This document shows, piece after piece, positions 33,899 to 43,044 of a stretch of DNA of 64,000 nucleotides. The notes below the pieces were generated by a model, which saw nothing but the letters and a program-made list of their open reading frames with translations, did no database searches and had not been told where the DNA came from. The translations under genes were made by a program, and so were the position numbers. Each line of letters starts with the position of its first letter. Position 1 is the first letter of the stretch. Source of the stretch: JAFMJV01 sp963800275 (GTDB lineage: Bacteria > Chloroflexota > Limnocylindria > Limnocylindrales > CSP1-4); NCBI GenBank assembly GCA_963800275.1, contig CAWDAI010000008.1, forward strand, positions 62,001-126,000. The letters run 5' to 3'.

Positions 33899-34867
33899 AT
33901 GCGAGCCTTGTTCCAGGAGGTCTATGGCGAACCGGAGGCCGTCCTCTCGGTGCGCGAGGTCGAACGGCCGGGCGTGCCAGACGATGGCGTGCTCGTGCGC
34001 GTACAGGCGGCTTCTATCCACATCGGCGACTGCCTCGTCGTCCGCGGCGTGCCCAAGGCGATGCGCGTCGTGTTCGGCATCCGTCGACCAAAGAGCTCGA
34101 TCCCCGGCACGGATATCGCCGGGACCGTGGAGGCGGTCGGTGCCTCGGTCGCCAGCTGGCAGCCGGGCGACGAGGTCTTCGGTACCAGCACCGGCGCCTT
34201 CGCCGAGTACGCGGTAGCCAAGCCCGACCAGCTCGCACGCAAGCCTGAGAACCTCGATTTCGAACAGGCCGCGGCCGTCGGGGTCTCGGCCCAGACGGCC
34301 CTCCAGGCACTGCGCGATCAGCTTGGCGTGCAGCCTGGGCACAAGGTGCTGGTCACGGGGGCCTCTGGCGGCGTCGGCAGCTTCGCGGTCCAGATCGCCA
34401 AGGCCCTCGGGGCGGAGGTGACCGCGGTCTGCAGCACCCGCAATGTGGATCGGGTCAAGGCGCTCGGCGCAGACCATGTCATCGACTACACGGCCGAGGA
34501 CTTCACGCAGGGTCCGGAGCGTTACGACCGCATCCTCGACAACGTCTCGGCGCACCCCATGGCCAAGACCCGGCAGGTGCTCACGCCCGACGGGGTCCTG
34601 CTCTCGAACGGCGGTCCTGTCGGGGGCTGGTTCGGCGGCGTCGACAACGTCGTGCGCGCGCTACTGACCTCGATGGTCAACAAGCAGCAGGCCAAGCCGT
34701 TCATCTCGAACTACCGCCAGTCGGACGGCGAGGCACTCAAGGCCCTCGTCGAGGAGGGCAAGCTCAGCCCGCTCATGGACCAGACCTTCTCGCTCGACGA
34801 CGGTGCGGCCGCGATGGCCCACGTGGCTGCCGGCCACGCCCAGGGCAAGACCGTCATCACGATGTAG
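33899..34867 (+). CDS. MDR-family NAD(P)-dependent oxidoreductase (quinone reductase-like)
   Basis: A 322-residue zinc-free medium-chain reductase. The GroES-like N-terminal part has MRALFQEVYGEPEAVLSVRE and PGTDIAGTVEAVGASV; the Rossmann part has VLVTGASGGVGSFAVQIAKA and ALGADHVIDYTAEDF. No zinc-binding Cys/His cluster of classical alcohol dehydrogenases is seen, so reduction of quinones or enals is more likely. A GGAGGG ribosome site precedes ATG 33899. Upstream lies the minisatellite region, which is where its promoter should be. Confidence 0.88.
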   Translation: MRALFQEVYGEPEAVLSVREVERPGVPDDGVLVRVQAASIHIGDCLVVRGVPKAMRVVFGIRRPKSSIPGTDIAGTVEAVGASVASWQPGDEVFGTSTGAFAEYAVAKPDQLARKPENLDFEQAAAVGVSAQTALQALRDQLGVQPGHKVLVTGASGGVGSFAVQIAKALGAEVTAVCSTRNVDRVKALGADHVIDYTAEDFTQGPERYDRILDNVSAHPMAKTRQVLTPDGVLLSNGGPVGGWFGGVDNVVRALLTSMVNKQQAKPFISNYRQSDGEALKALVEEGKLSPLMDQTFSLDDGAAAMAHVAAGHAQGKTVITM

Positions 34868-34990
34868 CGGAGCGGGCCGGCAACAGGCGAGGCGCGCGGG
34901 CGCAGTGGTGACACGACGCTCATGCGGCCAAGTCCTGGCCAGGGCCAAGTCCGTCGCACCGATCCGACAGCCCAGAAGCCCGATTCGCGC

Positions 34991-37900
34991 CTACGCGGAT
35001 CCCTCGAGGAGCTGGCGCTCGCGCTCGATGTAGCGGTTCGCTCCGACCGTGCGATGGAAGGCAAGTGCGAGCCGCGCTTGTGTCCGGCTCTCGTCGCGCC
35101 GTCCGGCCTCGGCCAGAGCTTCTGCAGCGCGAAGGCGCAGGCGAGCTTCCCAGGTCGGGCTGCCCGCGTCCTCGAACATGTCGGCGGCCCGGGCGAAGTC
35201 GCCGTCGAGGCACGCCAGCACGAGGGGTTTGTAGGGCGAATCGGGGGCCGCGTCCAGCACCCTTCGCACCGTTTCGGCATATCGCCCCGCGAAGCGCGAG
35301 CAGGGGAAGCCCAGGCTCAGTGACCACGGGGCCTCGTGGGCATTGCGCTCCGCGAGCTCGACCAGCTCCGACGAGAGCGCTCCGAGGTCTCCGTCGGAGC
35401 CCGTCTCCTCGAAGACGAGGATGGCCATGGACAACGCTGGCAGCATGTCCTGGGGACTGCGCTGTGCGCGCGCCAGATCGAGCGCACGAAGCGCGTCGTC
35501 GTTGGCGCCATCAAGGTCGCCGCGAGCCGCCCTGACGATCGCCCGGTCCCCCCGCAGGTCGCACTCACTGTCGCTCGCTGCCCCCGCCTCACACTCGGCG
35601 AGGAAGGCATCTGCGCGTCTGATGGACTCATCCCAGTCGCCGAGGATCAGATGACTGCTTGCCATATGAGCTCTTGCCTGGCGCACGCGCGCTGCATCCC
35701 CGAGCTGCTCGGCGATGCGCAGCGCTTCCACGGTCAGCTCGTGCGCCCGCCGATACCGCATCTCGCGGAATGCGAGCACGGCCAGGTTGTTCGTGAGCCC
35801 GCTGAGCCTGGGAGACCGCACGGAAGTCGCGATGGCCAGAGCCGCCTCCAGGTCATCCCGACCTCCGGGGCGGCCCTGGTACAGCTTGGCGATGCCGATC
35901 GTCTCGAGCGCATGCACCCGCAGCTCGTCCGAGCCGACCGCATCGGCCATGCTCAGGGCCCGGGCAGCCATTTCCGACCCGATCTCGAGGTCGCCGCTGA
36001 TCACGACCCGGCGGCGCGCCCCGTAGGACTGGACCCGAGTCGCGATCAGCGACGTGGAATCGCCGACCAGCGCCTCGGCCGCGGCCTCGTGTGAACGGGC
36101 GTCGTCCGTCCACCCCGAGCGCTGGGCCAGGATCGAGAGCATCAGCTCGGTACCCGCGCGCAGCTCCCGCTGGCCGCTGGCCGCGAACTCGTCGCGGATC
36201 GTCTTGAGCACGTCGGGCGCGTCGGGCGTATCGGCGGTGAAGAGCGCCTCGGCCTGTCGATACAGCAGCTCTGGACGTTGCCGATCGTCGGCGGGCCACA
36301 GCGCCAGGGCCGCCTCGAAGTGTCTCGCAGCCTCGGGGTAGGCGTTGATCACGAAGGCCCTCTCACCAGCCGCGCGCAGCGCCAGGCGAGTCGGCTCCTC
36401 GAGCGCGGTCACTGGTTGCCCGGCAGCGTGCGCCAGCTCGTAGGCGGTGCGCCAGTGGTATGCGATCAACGCGGCATGGTCTTCCGGCCGCCCCAGCGCC
36501 TCGAGCCAGACCGCTGTGCGACGGTGCTTGTCGCTCCGGTCGGCACGGGCGATCTGGGCGTAGGCCACGTCGCGCAGGAGGATGTGGGCGAAGGCCCACT
36601 CGTCCTCGTCTGCGACCGACGACCGTCGCCGTCGAGTCAGGAAGCCTTTCCGCGCGAGGCTCGCCAGCGGCGCATCCAGCTCCGTGGCTGCCCGTCCCAA
36701 TGCGCCGGCCCAGAAGACCTTGCCCACCACCGACGCGTCCTGGAGGACCGCCTTCTCACTGTCGGGCAGGCCGTCGATGCGAGCGGCGATGATGCCCTGC
36801 AGGGTCTCCGGCAGAGGCAGCGACTCGGCCGAGCCGCGCTCCAGGTACAGCTCGCTCAACTGCTCCGCATACAGCGGGTTGCCACCGGCTCGTTCCAGCA
36901 GGACCTGTCGGGTCTCGTGCGGCAGGACCACACGTTGCAGGACCTGCTCGATGATGCGTTCCGTCTGGTCATCTGACAGCGGGGACAAGTCAAGGGTGGT
37001 CGCATCGTGCTTGCCGCCACCCCATCCCGGCCGGCGTTCCAACAGCTCCGGTCGGGCCGTCGTCACGACCAGCAGCGGCACGTCCTTGACCCGGTCGACG
37101 AGCAGTTCGATGAAGTCGAGGAGGCCATCGTCGGCCCAGTGCAGATCCTCGAAGACGAGGACGAGCGGCCGCTGGTCGGACAGGGCTTCGAGAAAGCTGC
37201 GCCACCCCGCGAATGTCTCACGACGTCGATCCCCGCTGATCGAGCCCGTGGCCTTGCGGCCGACCAGCGTGCGAAGGTGCCCCGTGATCCAATCGCGCTC
37301 GGAGTGGTCGCCGATGACGGCGCTGACGGCGTCTCGGATCTTGGTTGCCGCCTCCTCGTCGGAGTCGGTCTCGCGCACATCCGCCTGCGCCTTGACGATC
37401 TCGCCGAGTGCCCAGTAGGCGACCCCGTCGCCGTAGGCCAGGCAGCGGCCCTGTCGCCAGGCGACGAGCTCGTGGTGTTCGTCCACCATCCTCCAGAGCT
37501 CGTACACCAGGCGACTCTTGCCGATGCCCGGCGCGCCGACGAGGGTGACCTGCTGAGGGGAGCGCCCGGTGACCATTCGCTCGAGCGCGCCGCGGAGGAC
37601 GTCCCGTTCATGCGCCCTGCCCACCAGCTCGGCTGTCATCGGGTGGCTCATGGCCGCTGCCCGCGATCGTGGCCGCAGCGCCATCCAGGCGTCCACCGGG
37701 TGACGCTTGCCCTTGGCCCGGACGGGCGCCGCCGCCGCGTACTCGATGACGGCCCGCGTCGCTCGCTGGGTCGTGGCGTCGACAAGGATGCCGTTGACCG
37801 GGGCGGCCGTCTGCAACCGCGAGGCGGTGTTGACCACATCGCCCGAAGCCAGGCCTGCACCGTCGTCGCGCTGCGCACCGAGGGTGATCAGGGCCTCGCC

Positions 37901-38293
37901 AGTGGTGACGCCCAAACGCAGCTCGAGGCCCTCTTCGACCTCGCGATCGCGGATGGCCAAGGCCGCCCGCACCGCCCGCTCGGGATCGTCCTCATGCGCG
38001 ACGGGTGCCCCGAACAGCGCCATGACCGCATCCCCGATGAACTTCTCCACTGTGCCGCCATGGCGCACCAGCTCATCGCGCACCCGAGCGTGGTACGGGG
38101 CAAGCAGCGCCTGCACGTCCTCGGGGTCCAGCCCTTCGGCCCGCGCCGTGAAACCCACGAGGTCGCAGAAGAGCACCGATACGACCTTGCGTTCGATGCG
38201 GGGAGCAGCCGGCGTCGCCAGCACGCTGCCGCACATGCCGCAGAGGCGGAAGCCGTCCGGGTTGACCTGGCCACAGCTCGGACACGTCAGCAT
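34991..38293 (-). CDS. Zinc-ribbon / class III cyclase / AAA ATPase / TPR-like signalling protein
   Basis: An 1100-residue cytosolic protein. A zinc ribbon (C4, C7, C18, C21) opens it. The class III nucleotide cyclase domain (35-200) has metal ligands D44 (FCDLVGFTA) and D88 (FIGDAVMALFG), K84, and the catalytic N155 and R159 in GDVVNTASRL, so it looks active. The AAA region follows: Walker A GAPGIGKS (253-260), then LVLVFEDLHWADDGLLDF. The last 500 residues are helical and TPR-like. This architecture is widespread in GC-rich bacteria as presumed cAMP-producing or regulatory ATPases. It lacks the LuxR DNA-binding end. No signal or target is evident. Confidence 0.9.
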   Translation of the reverse strand: MLTCPSCGQVNPDGFRLCGMCGSVLATPAAPRIERKVVSVLFCDLVGFTARAEGLDPEDVQALLAPYHARVRDELVRHGGTVEKFIGDAVMALFGAPVAHEDDPERAVRAALAIRDREVEEGLELRLGVTTGEALITLGAQRDDGAGLASGDVVNTASRLQTAAPVNGILVDATTQRATRAVIEYAAAAPVRAKGKRHPVDAWMALRPRSRAAAMSHPMTAELVGRAHERDVLRGALERMVTGRSPQQVTLVGAPGIGKSRLVYELWRMVDEHHELVAWRQGRCLAYGDGVAYWALGEIVKAQADVRETDSDEEAATKIRDAVSAVIGDHSERDWITGHLRTLVGRKATGSISGDRRRETFAGWRSFLEALSDQRPLVLVFEDLHWADDGLLDFIELLVDRVKDVPLLVVTTARPELLERRPGWGGGKHDATTLDLSPLSDDQTERIIEQVLQRVVLPHETRQVLLERAGGNPLYAEQLSELYLERGSAESLPLPETLQGIIAARIDGLPDSEKAVLQDASVVGKVFWAGALGRAATELDAPLASLARKGFLTRRRRSSVADEDEWAFAHILLRDVAYAQIARADRSDKHRRTAVWLEALGRPEDHAALIAYHWRTAYELAHAAGQPVTALEEPTRLALRAAGERAFVINAYPEAARHFEAALALWPADDRQRPELLYRQAEALFTADTPDAPDVLKTIRDEFAASGQRELRAGTELMLSILAQRSGWTDDARSHEAAAEALVGDSTSLIATRVQSYGARRRVVISGDLEIGSEMAARALSMADAVGSDELRVHALETIGIAKLYQGRPGGRDDLEAALAIATSVRSPRLSGLTNNLAVLAFREMRYRRAHELTVEALRIAEQLGDAARVRQARAHMASSHLILGDWDESIRRADAFLAECEAGAASDSECDLRGDRAIVRAARGDLDGANDDALRALDLARAQRSPQDMLPALSMAILVFEETGSDGDLGALSSELVELAERNAHEAPWSLSLGFPCSRFAGRYAETVRRVLDAAPDSPYKPLVLACLDGDFARAADMFEDAGSPTWEARLRLRAAEALAEAGRRDESRTQARLALAFHRTVGANRYIERERQLLEGSA

Positions 38294-38363
38294 CCGAGAA
38301 GCCTAGCGGCCATGGCCAGCACTCAAGCCGATCGGAAGGCACTTCTTGCGCGGCAGCGTCGGC

Positions 38364-39347
38364 TCAGGACCCCCCGACACTGATGACGACCTTGCCCAGG
38401 GCCAGGCCGTCCTCCAGCCGGCGCAGTGCCGCCGCGGTCTGCTCGAGCGGATAGACGCGGTCGATCGCCGGGCGCATGGCCCCGCTCGTGAGCAGCTCGT
38501 TGACGTCATCCATGTCCTGCCGCGTATGCGGCCAGCCGTAGAGCAGGCCCAGCTTCTGGCCACCCTCGCGCGAGAGCGCCTTGCCCAGTGCGAAGCCGGC
38601 GATGATGCTCCGCGTCGAGCCGCCGACCATGACGTAGGCGCCGTCGGGGCGGAGGATGCGCCGCCAGTCGCGGACGGAGCGGCGGGCGTAGACGTCGAGG
38701 ACCAGATCGAAGCGCTCGGCCAGCAGCGATGGGTCTTCCGCCCGGTAATCGATGACGCGCTCGGCGCCGAGTGCGCGCATGAGCTCCAGCTTGGCCGCGC
38801 TGTCGACGGCGGTCACGTGGGCTCCCCGGGCCTTGGCCATCTGGATGGCGAACGTGCCCATGCTGCCGCCGCCCCCGTTGACCAGGACCGCGCTGTCCGG
38901 TCCCAGCTGGCGCTGGTCGCGGATGCCCTTGATGGCGACCCAGGCCGCCGTGGGCACGGCCGCCGCTTGCTCCATCGTCAGCTCCGCCGGTTTGCGGCAG
39001 AGGGCCTCGGGCGGGACCGCCACGTACTCGGCGAAGGCTCCGAAGCCGTGCATCGAGAGGTCGCCCATGACCTCGTCGCCGGGGGCCAGCTCGGTGACCC
39101 CCGGGGCCACCTGCTCGACCACGCCCGCGACGTCGGATCCGGCGATGCGAGCCGCGGGCCGGAAGGGCGACGCCATGCGCACGAGGGCGAAGCCGCGCAG
39201 CGTCTCGCAGTCGGCCGCGTTGACTGACGAGGCCAGGTTCCGTACCAGCACCTGGCCCGCCCGAAGCTCCGGCATGGGCACGTCGCGCAGCTCGACCGAC
39301 TCGGGGCCGCCGTACCTCGGCTGGGCGATCGCGCGCATGCCCCTCAT
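38364..39347 (-). CDS. MDR-family NAD(P)-dependent alcohol dehydrogenase/quinone reductase
   Basis: A 327-residue zinc-free medium-chain reductase: MRAIAQPRYGGPESVELRDV, NAADCETLRGFALVRM, AGSDVAGVVEQVAPGV, AVLVNGGGGSMGTFAIQMAK and ALGAERVIDYRAED. It resembles the gene at 33899 but is not a close duplicate. Its start overlaps the stop of the FetB-like permease gene by 4 bp, so it is the third gene of an exporter operon. The substrate is unknown. Confidence 0.88.
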   Translation of the reverse strand: MRGMRAIAQPRYGGPESVELRDVPMPELRAGQVLVRNLASSVNAADCETLRGFALVRMASPFRPAARIAGSDVAGVVEQVAPGVTELAPGDEVMGDLSMHGFGAFAEYVAVPPEALCRKPAELTMEQAAAVPTAAWVAIKGIRDQRQLGPDSAVLVNGGGGSMGTFAIQMAKARGAHVTAVDSAAKLELMRALGAERVIDYRAEDPSLLAERFDLVLDVYARRSVRDWRRILRPDGAYVMVGGSTRSIIAGFALGKALSREGGQKLGLLYGWPHTRQDMDDVNELLTSGAMRPAIDRVYPLEQTAAALRRLEDGLALGKVVISVGGS

Positions 39348-40117
39348 CCCTTCCCCGGCAGCCGCAGCTGGTGGGCCGGCGTGAACAGGATCCGGCGCAG
39401 TCCGAGCGCGATCACGCTGGTCGTCACGGCCACCGATCCGAGCACCAGGTACATGATCACCAGCTGCGCCTGGACCGCGTCGAGGGGTGTCACGCCCGCC
39501 AGCAGCAGGCCCACCATCATGCCCGGCAGGAAGACGATGCCCACCGCCTTGGTGGTCTCGACCTGCGGGATGAGCGCGGTCCGCAGCGCCTCGCGCAGGT
39601 AGGGCGCGGCCGCCTGCGACGAGGGCTGGCCCAGCGCCAGGCGGGCCTCGATCTCAAGGCGCTTGTCGTGGAATTCGGCCGTCGTGCGCCGGGCCACGAG
39701 CACGGTAGCGGTCATGGAGTTGCCGATCATCAGCCCGGCCAACGGCACCACGGTGCTGCTATCGACGGGGAAGACGCGGGCGCCGAAGAGGATGCCCAGG
39801 GTCACCACCGCGGACGCGCTGAACGCGGCCATCGAGAGCAGCCAGATGCGGCGCACGTCGGGCACGCGGCGCTGGACCGTCCAGCCGGCGAAGACGATCA
39901 TCACCGCCACCCACAGCCAGGAGAGCGCGAGCGGCTGGCCGGGCGTGAGGATGGCCACGAGCACGAGCCCGAGGATGGCCAGCTGGGCGGCCGCCCGCAG
40001 CGCCGCCGTGATCAGCTCGCGTTCGAGGTGCAGCCCGGCCCACCAGCTGATGCCGATGGCCACCACCACCAACAGCCCCGAGGCCACGGCCCCCAGCAGC
40101 TCGACCGGCCCACTCAT
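39344..40117 (-). CDS. fetB: ABC exporter permease, FetB (UPF0014) family
   Basis: A 257-residue permease with about seven helices. Family hallmarks: ELITAALRAAAQLAILGLVL, VPLAGLMIGNSMTATVLVAR, IEARLALGQPSSQAAAPYLR and a VGIVFLPGMMVGLLLAG segment near the end. In E. coli FetAB lowers cellular iron and aids peroxide resistance. ATG 40117 overlaps the ATPase stop by 4 bp. An iron-export role here is an inference from family membership. Confidence 0.88.
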   Translation of the reverse strand: MSGPVELLGAVASGLLVVVAIGISWWAGLHLERELITAALRAAAQLAILGLVLVAILTPGQPLALSWLWVAVMIVFAGWTVQRRVPDVRRIWLLSMAAFSASAVVTLGILFGARVFPVDSSTVVPLAGLMIGNSMTATVLVARRTTAEFHDKRLEIEARLALGQPSSQAAAPYLREALRTALIPQVETTKAVGIVFLPGMMVGLLLAGVTPLDAVQAQLVIMYLVLGSVAVTTSVIALGLRRILFTPAHQLRLPGKG

Positions 40118-40773
40118 CGGTCCACCACCCGACCATCCTCCAGCACCACTCGCGCGTCGGCCACTCGCTCCACCTGGGCCCGGTCGTGGGTGACCCACAG
40201 GATGGGCACGCCGCCATCGGCGAGCCCGCGAGCGAGCGCCTCGAGCGCGAGGGTGGACTCGTGGTCCAGCGACGAGGTGGGCTCATCGGCGACCAGGGCC
40301 TCAGGCCGCATGAGCAGCGTCCGCGCCAGGCACACGCGCTGGGCCTCGCCGCCCGAGAGCGTCGCTGCCACCTGGCCCAGCACGGTCGATGGCAGGCCCA
40401 CCGCGTCGAGGGCCTCCTTGTAGGTGTCCTCGTCTTCCACGCCGGTGGCGGCGAGATTGTCGCGCACGCTGCCGGCGAAGACGGTCGGACGCTGGAAGAC
40501 CATGCCCACGCGCCGGCGCAGGTCGAGCACGTCGAGTGCCCGCAAGTCGGCGCCGTGGAAGCTGACCGTGCCGCGGGTGGGGTCGAGCAGGCGGTTGGTG
40601 AGACGCGTCAGCGTCGACTTGCCCGAGCCCGAAGGGCCGACCACGACGGTGATACCCCTGGCCGCGACCTCCAGCTCGATACCGGTCAGGATGACGGCCT
40701 CGCCGAAGCGGACCTCGACGTCACGGAAGGCGAAGACGGCCTCATCGGAGCCTGGATCGGCCGGGCTGCTCAC
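40114..40773 (-). CDS. fetA: ABC exporter ATPase, FetA-like
   Basis: A 219-residue ATPase with Walker A GPSGSGKST, signature LSGGEAQRVCLART and Walker B ALVADEPTSSLD, then the H-loop ILWVTHD. It pairs with the FetB-like permease immediately downstream (4-bp overlap). Walker B has Ala-Asp instead of a hydrophobic-Asp pair, common in this subfamily. The start GTG/ATG region is at 40773. The promoter lies in the 190-bp region shared with the divergent sigma-factor gene. Confidence 0.85.
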   Translation of the reverse strand: MSSPADPGSDEAVFAFRDVEVRFGEAVILTGIELEVAARGITVVVGPSGSGKSTLTRLTNRLLDPTRGTVSFHGADLRALDVLDLRRRVGMVFQRPTVFAGSVRDNLAATGVEDEDTYKEALDAVGLPSTVLGQVAATLSGGEAQRVCLARTLLMRPEALVADEPTSSLDHESTLALEALARGLADGGVPILWVTHDRAQVERVADARVVLEDGRVVDR

Positions 40774-40962
40774 CTCGCCATTGTGTCAGCCGCCCACCTG
40801 TCTTCGCGTGCCCGGTTCACGGCCCGTGGCACCCCTGGGGCCGCAGGCGAGCGACGCTCTCTTGGCCGCGTACATTTTCGATGGAACAGTAGGGCGGTAT
40901 CTGCTCCCTCTTACATATCAGGAGCGCCGACACGAAGCTGGCGCGAAGAGCTCGAGGAAGCA

Positions 40963-41514
40963 TTGGACCCACAGCTGGTCATCCGGGCCCAGGGAGGTGA
41001 CGAGGTCGCGTTCGCGCTCATCACGCGAGCCGTGAACGCGCGCTTCAAGCAGGTCGCCTATCGCATCCTGCGCGATCGCCACCTGGCCGAGGATGCGATG
41101 CAGCAGGCCCTCGTCGAGATCTGGCGAAAGCTGCCCACGTTGCGCGATCCGGAGCGCTTCGACGGCTGGAGCTACCGCTTCCTCGTCCACGCCTGTTACC
41201 GAGAAGGGAAGCGCTACCGGGATACCTATCGAGACCTCCCGGGCGAGCGTGAGCTCGTCCATCCCGACGGCACCGCGGGGGTGAACGACCGTGACCAGCT
41301 GGAACGAGGGTTCCGGCAGCTCTCGATCGACCACCGCTCGGTCGTCGTCATGCACTACTACCTCGACCTGACGATCGAGGACACCGCGGCCGCTCTCGGT
41401 ATCTCCGTGGGCACCGCCAAGTCTCGCCTCAATCGGGCCATGACCAAGCTGCGCGTCGCACTCCGACACGACGCTGCTACGCGATCCGTGGCCGACAAGG
41501 AGCGTGTGGCATGA
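40963..41514 (+). CDS. ECF-type RNA polymerase sigma factor
   Basis: A 183-residue sigma factor. Region 2 is FKQVAYRILRDRHLAEDAMQ then QALVEIWRKLPTLRDPERFD and WSYRFLVHACY. Region 4 is FRQLSIDHRSVVVMHYYLDL then TIEDTAAALGISVGTAKSRL. The TTG at 40963 is chosen: GAGGAAG lies 6 bases upstream and conserved sequence starts at once. Upstream codons stay open but look noncoding. The stop overlaps the next gene by 4 bp (ATGA), the usual arrangement for a sigma factor and its cognate membrane regulator. Confidence 0.9.
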   Translation: MDPQLVIRAQGGDEVAFALITRAVNARFKQVAYRILRDRHLAEDAMQQALVEIWRKLPTLRDPERFDGWSYRFLVHACYREGKRYRDTYRDLPGERELVHPDGTAGVNDRDQLERGFRQLSIDHRSVVVMHYYLDLTIEDTAAALGISVGTAKSRLNRAMTKLRVALRHDAATRSVADKERVA

Positions 41515-42920
41515 AGCACGAACCGTTCGACCACACCCCCATCGTCGAGGACTGGCTCAAGGAGCCCATCTGGCTGCCCGAGGGCGACACCGCCCGCATC
41601 GCGCAGCTCGTCCATCAGACTCCGCAGCAGCGTGGCTGGCTGCGACCGTTCCTCACCAGGAGAACACACACCATGATCACTGCCACGAAATTCGTCACCG
41701 CCGGGGTCATCCTCGCCGCGGTCGGCGGGTACCTGCTCCTCGGGGGCGGACTGCTGCCACAGACCCGCGAGTCCCTGCCCGCCGCCTCGGCCCTGGCCAC
41801 GGCTGCGGCCTCGGTCGCGCCCGATGCCACGGTCGCACCGACCGTCGGACCGTCGTTCCACCCGGCGTCGACCGAGGGTGCCCTCGCTATGGGCGAACCC
41901 GACACCGACGTTACCGCTGCCGGCTGGACCGAGCGTGGCTCGGCGTCCTACTACAACGCCGACGGCACCGGCTTTGGCCAGCTGGACCACCTCCAGGCGA
42001 TCGGCGACCGGCTGGTGGCGCTGGGCTCCACCCTCGATTCCGAGAACGGCCCCAGCCACGACGTGGTGATGACCTCCACGGACGGTCAGACGTGGGTGCC
42101 GGTGACGCTGCCGGGCAACGTGCCTGTGCTGAACGACCTGACCGCCACGGCCGACGGACTCATCGTCGGCGGGCAGGATCTGGTCGACGGGGCCAAGGCA
42201 GCCAGGCTGTGGTCCTCGCCCGACGGTCTCGAGTGGACCGACGTGCCTGCGCCCGAGGGTGCCGGCGTGATCAGCCAGATCGTGTCAGCCTCGGACCCGC
42301 TCGTGGTGCGCGTCAACCAGCGCCTCTACGAGCTCGGAACGGACGGGGTCTGGATCGAACAGAACCGCATCCCCAACTCGCAGATCCTGCGCGGGCCCAG
42401 CGGCTACATCGTGTGGCAGGGCGGCGGCCAGGACCAGCGCTTCGGGCTGACCATGTTCCAGCAGGCCACGCTCGACAGCCCCATCAGCGAGATCGGCCTG
42501 CCCGGCAAGCTGGGTCGCGGGGCGCTTTCCCAGGTCGGCGTGCAGCTCTTCGCGGTCGGCGACCAGTGGGTGATGGTGCCGGACGGCTATGAGACCCCCA
42601 TCTACGCCAGCAGCGACGGGTTCGAGTGGCAGGAGCTGCCGCGCCCTGACCGCATGCTCGGCGGCTATGTCGAGTGGATGGGCATGATCGGCGACCAGCT
42701 CCAGGCCTTCGGCATCCAGTATCGGGATAACGGCAGCCCCAGCGGCGTCTGGACCATCGACCCCGCGTCCTCCGATCCAGCCCCGTTCGAGATGCTCGAC
42801 CGCGCCGGGGACCAGCACATGGGTGCTCCGGTCGCCTTCGGGGACGGCTACCTCGCGACCGGCATCTACACCGGGCGTGGTGGAGGCATCACCACCTGGG
42901 TGCACCCGGGCAGCCAGTAG
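41511..42920 (+). CDS. Membrane-anchored putative anti-sigma factor with extracytoplasmic beta-propeller-like domain
   Basis: A 469-residue protein. Residues 1-55 are cytosolic (EDWLKEPIWLPEGDTARIAQ) and may bind the sigma factor. One helix follows (TKFVTAGVILAAVGGYLLLG, about 59-78), then an Ala/Pro/Thr linker. The outer 330 residues contain repeated blocks such as SSPDGLEWTDVPAPE, SSDGFEWQELPRP and STDGQTWVPVTLP, typical of BNR/sialidase-like propeller blades with a (S/T)xDGxxW motif. The cytosolic part lacks a clear zinc anti-sigma HxxxCxxC motif, so the anti-sigma role rests on gene order and topology. Confidence 0.78.
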   Translation: MKHEPFDHTPIVEDWLKEPIWLPEGDTARIAQLVHQTPQQRGWLRPFLTRRTHTMITATKFVTAGVILAAVGGYLLLGGGLLPQTRESLPAASALATAAASVAPDATVAPTVGPSFHPASTEGALAMGEPDTDVTAAGWTERGSASYYNADGTGFGQLDHLQAIGDRLVALGSTLDSENGPSHDVVMTSTDGQTWVPVTLPGNVPVLNDLTATADGLIVGGQDLVDGAKAARLWSSPDGLEWTDVPAPEGAGVISQIVSASDPLVVRVNQRLYELGTDGVWIEQNRIPNSQILRGPSGYIVWQGGGQDQRFGLTMFQQATLDSPISEIGLPGKLGRGALSQVGVQLFAVGDQWVMVPDGYETPIYASSDGFEWQELPRPDRMLGGYVEWMGMIGDQLQAFGIQYRDNGSPSGVWTIDPASSDPAPFEMLDRAGDQHMGAPVAFGDGYLATGIYTGRGGGITTWVHPGSQ

Positions 42921-42931
42921 CACCCACCCTC

Positions 42932-42963
42932 ACCACCTGCACGCGCGACCACCTGCACGCGCG
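42932..42963. repeat. 16-bp tandem duplication
   Basis: Two adjacent copies of ACCACCTGCACGCGCG (42932-42947, 42948-42963), just after the propeller-protein stop and before the convergent peptide-importer operon. Confidence 0.9.
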
Positions 42964-43044
42964 CCGGGCACGGCGTCCGACTCGGGCCATCGAGCGGATG
43001 AACGGCCCGGCGCTCGTCGCTACCGGCCTGCCGGCTGCGGGGTC

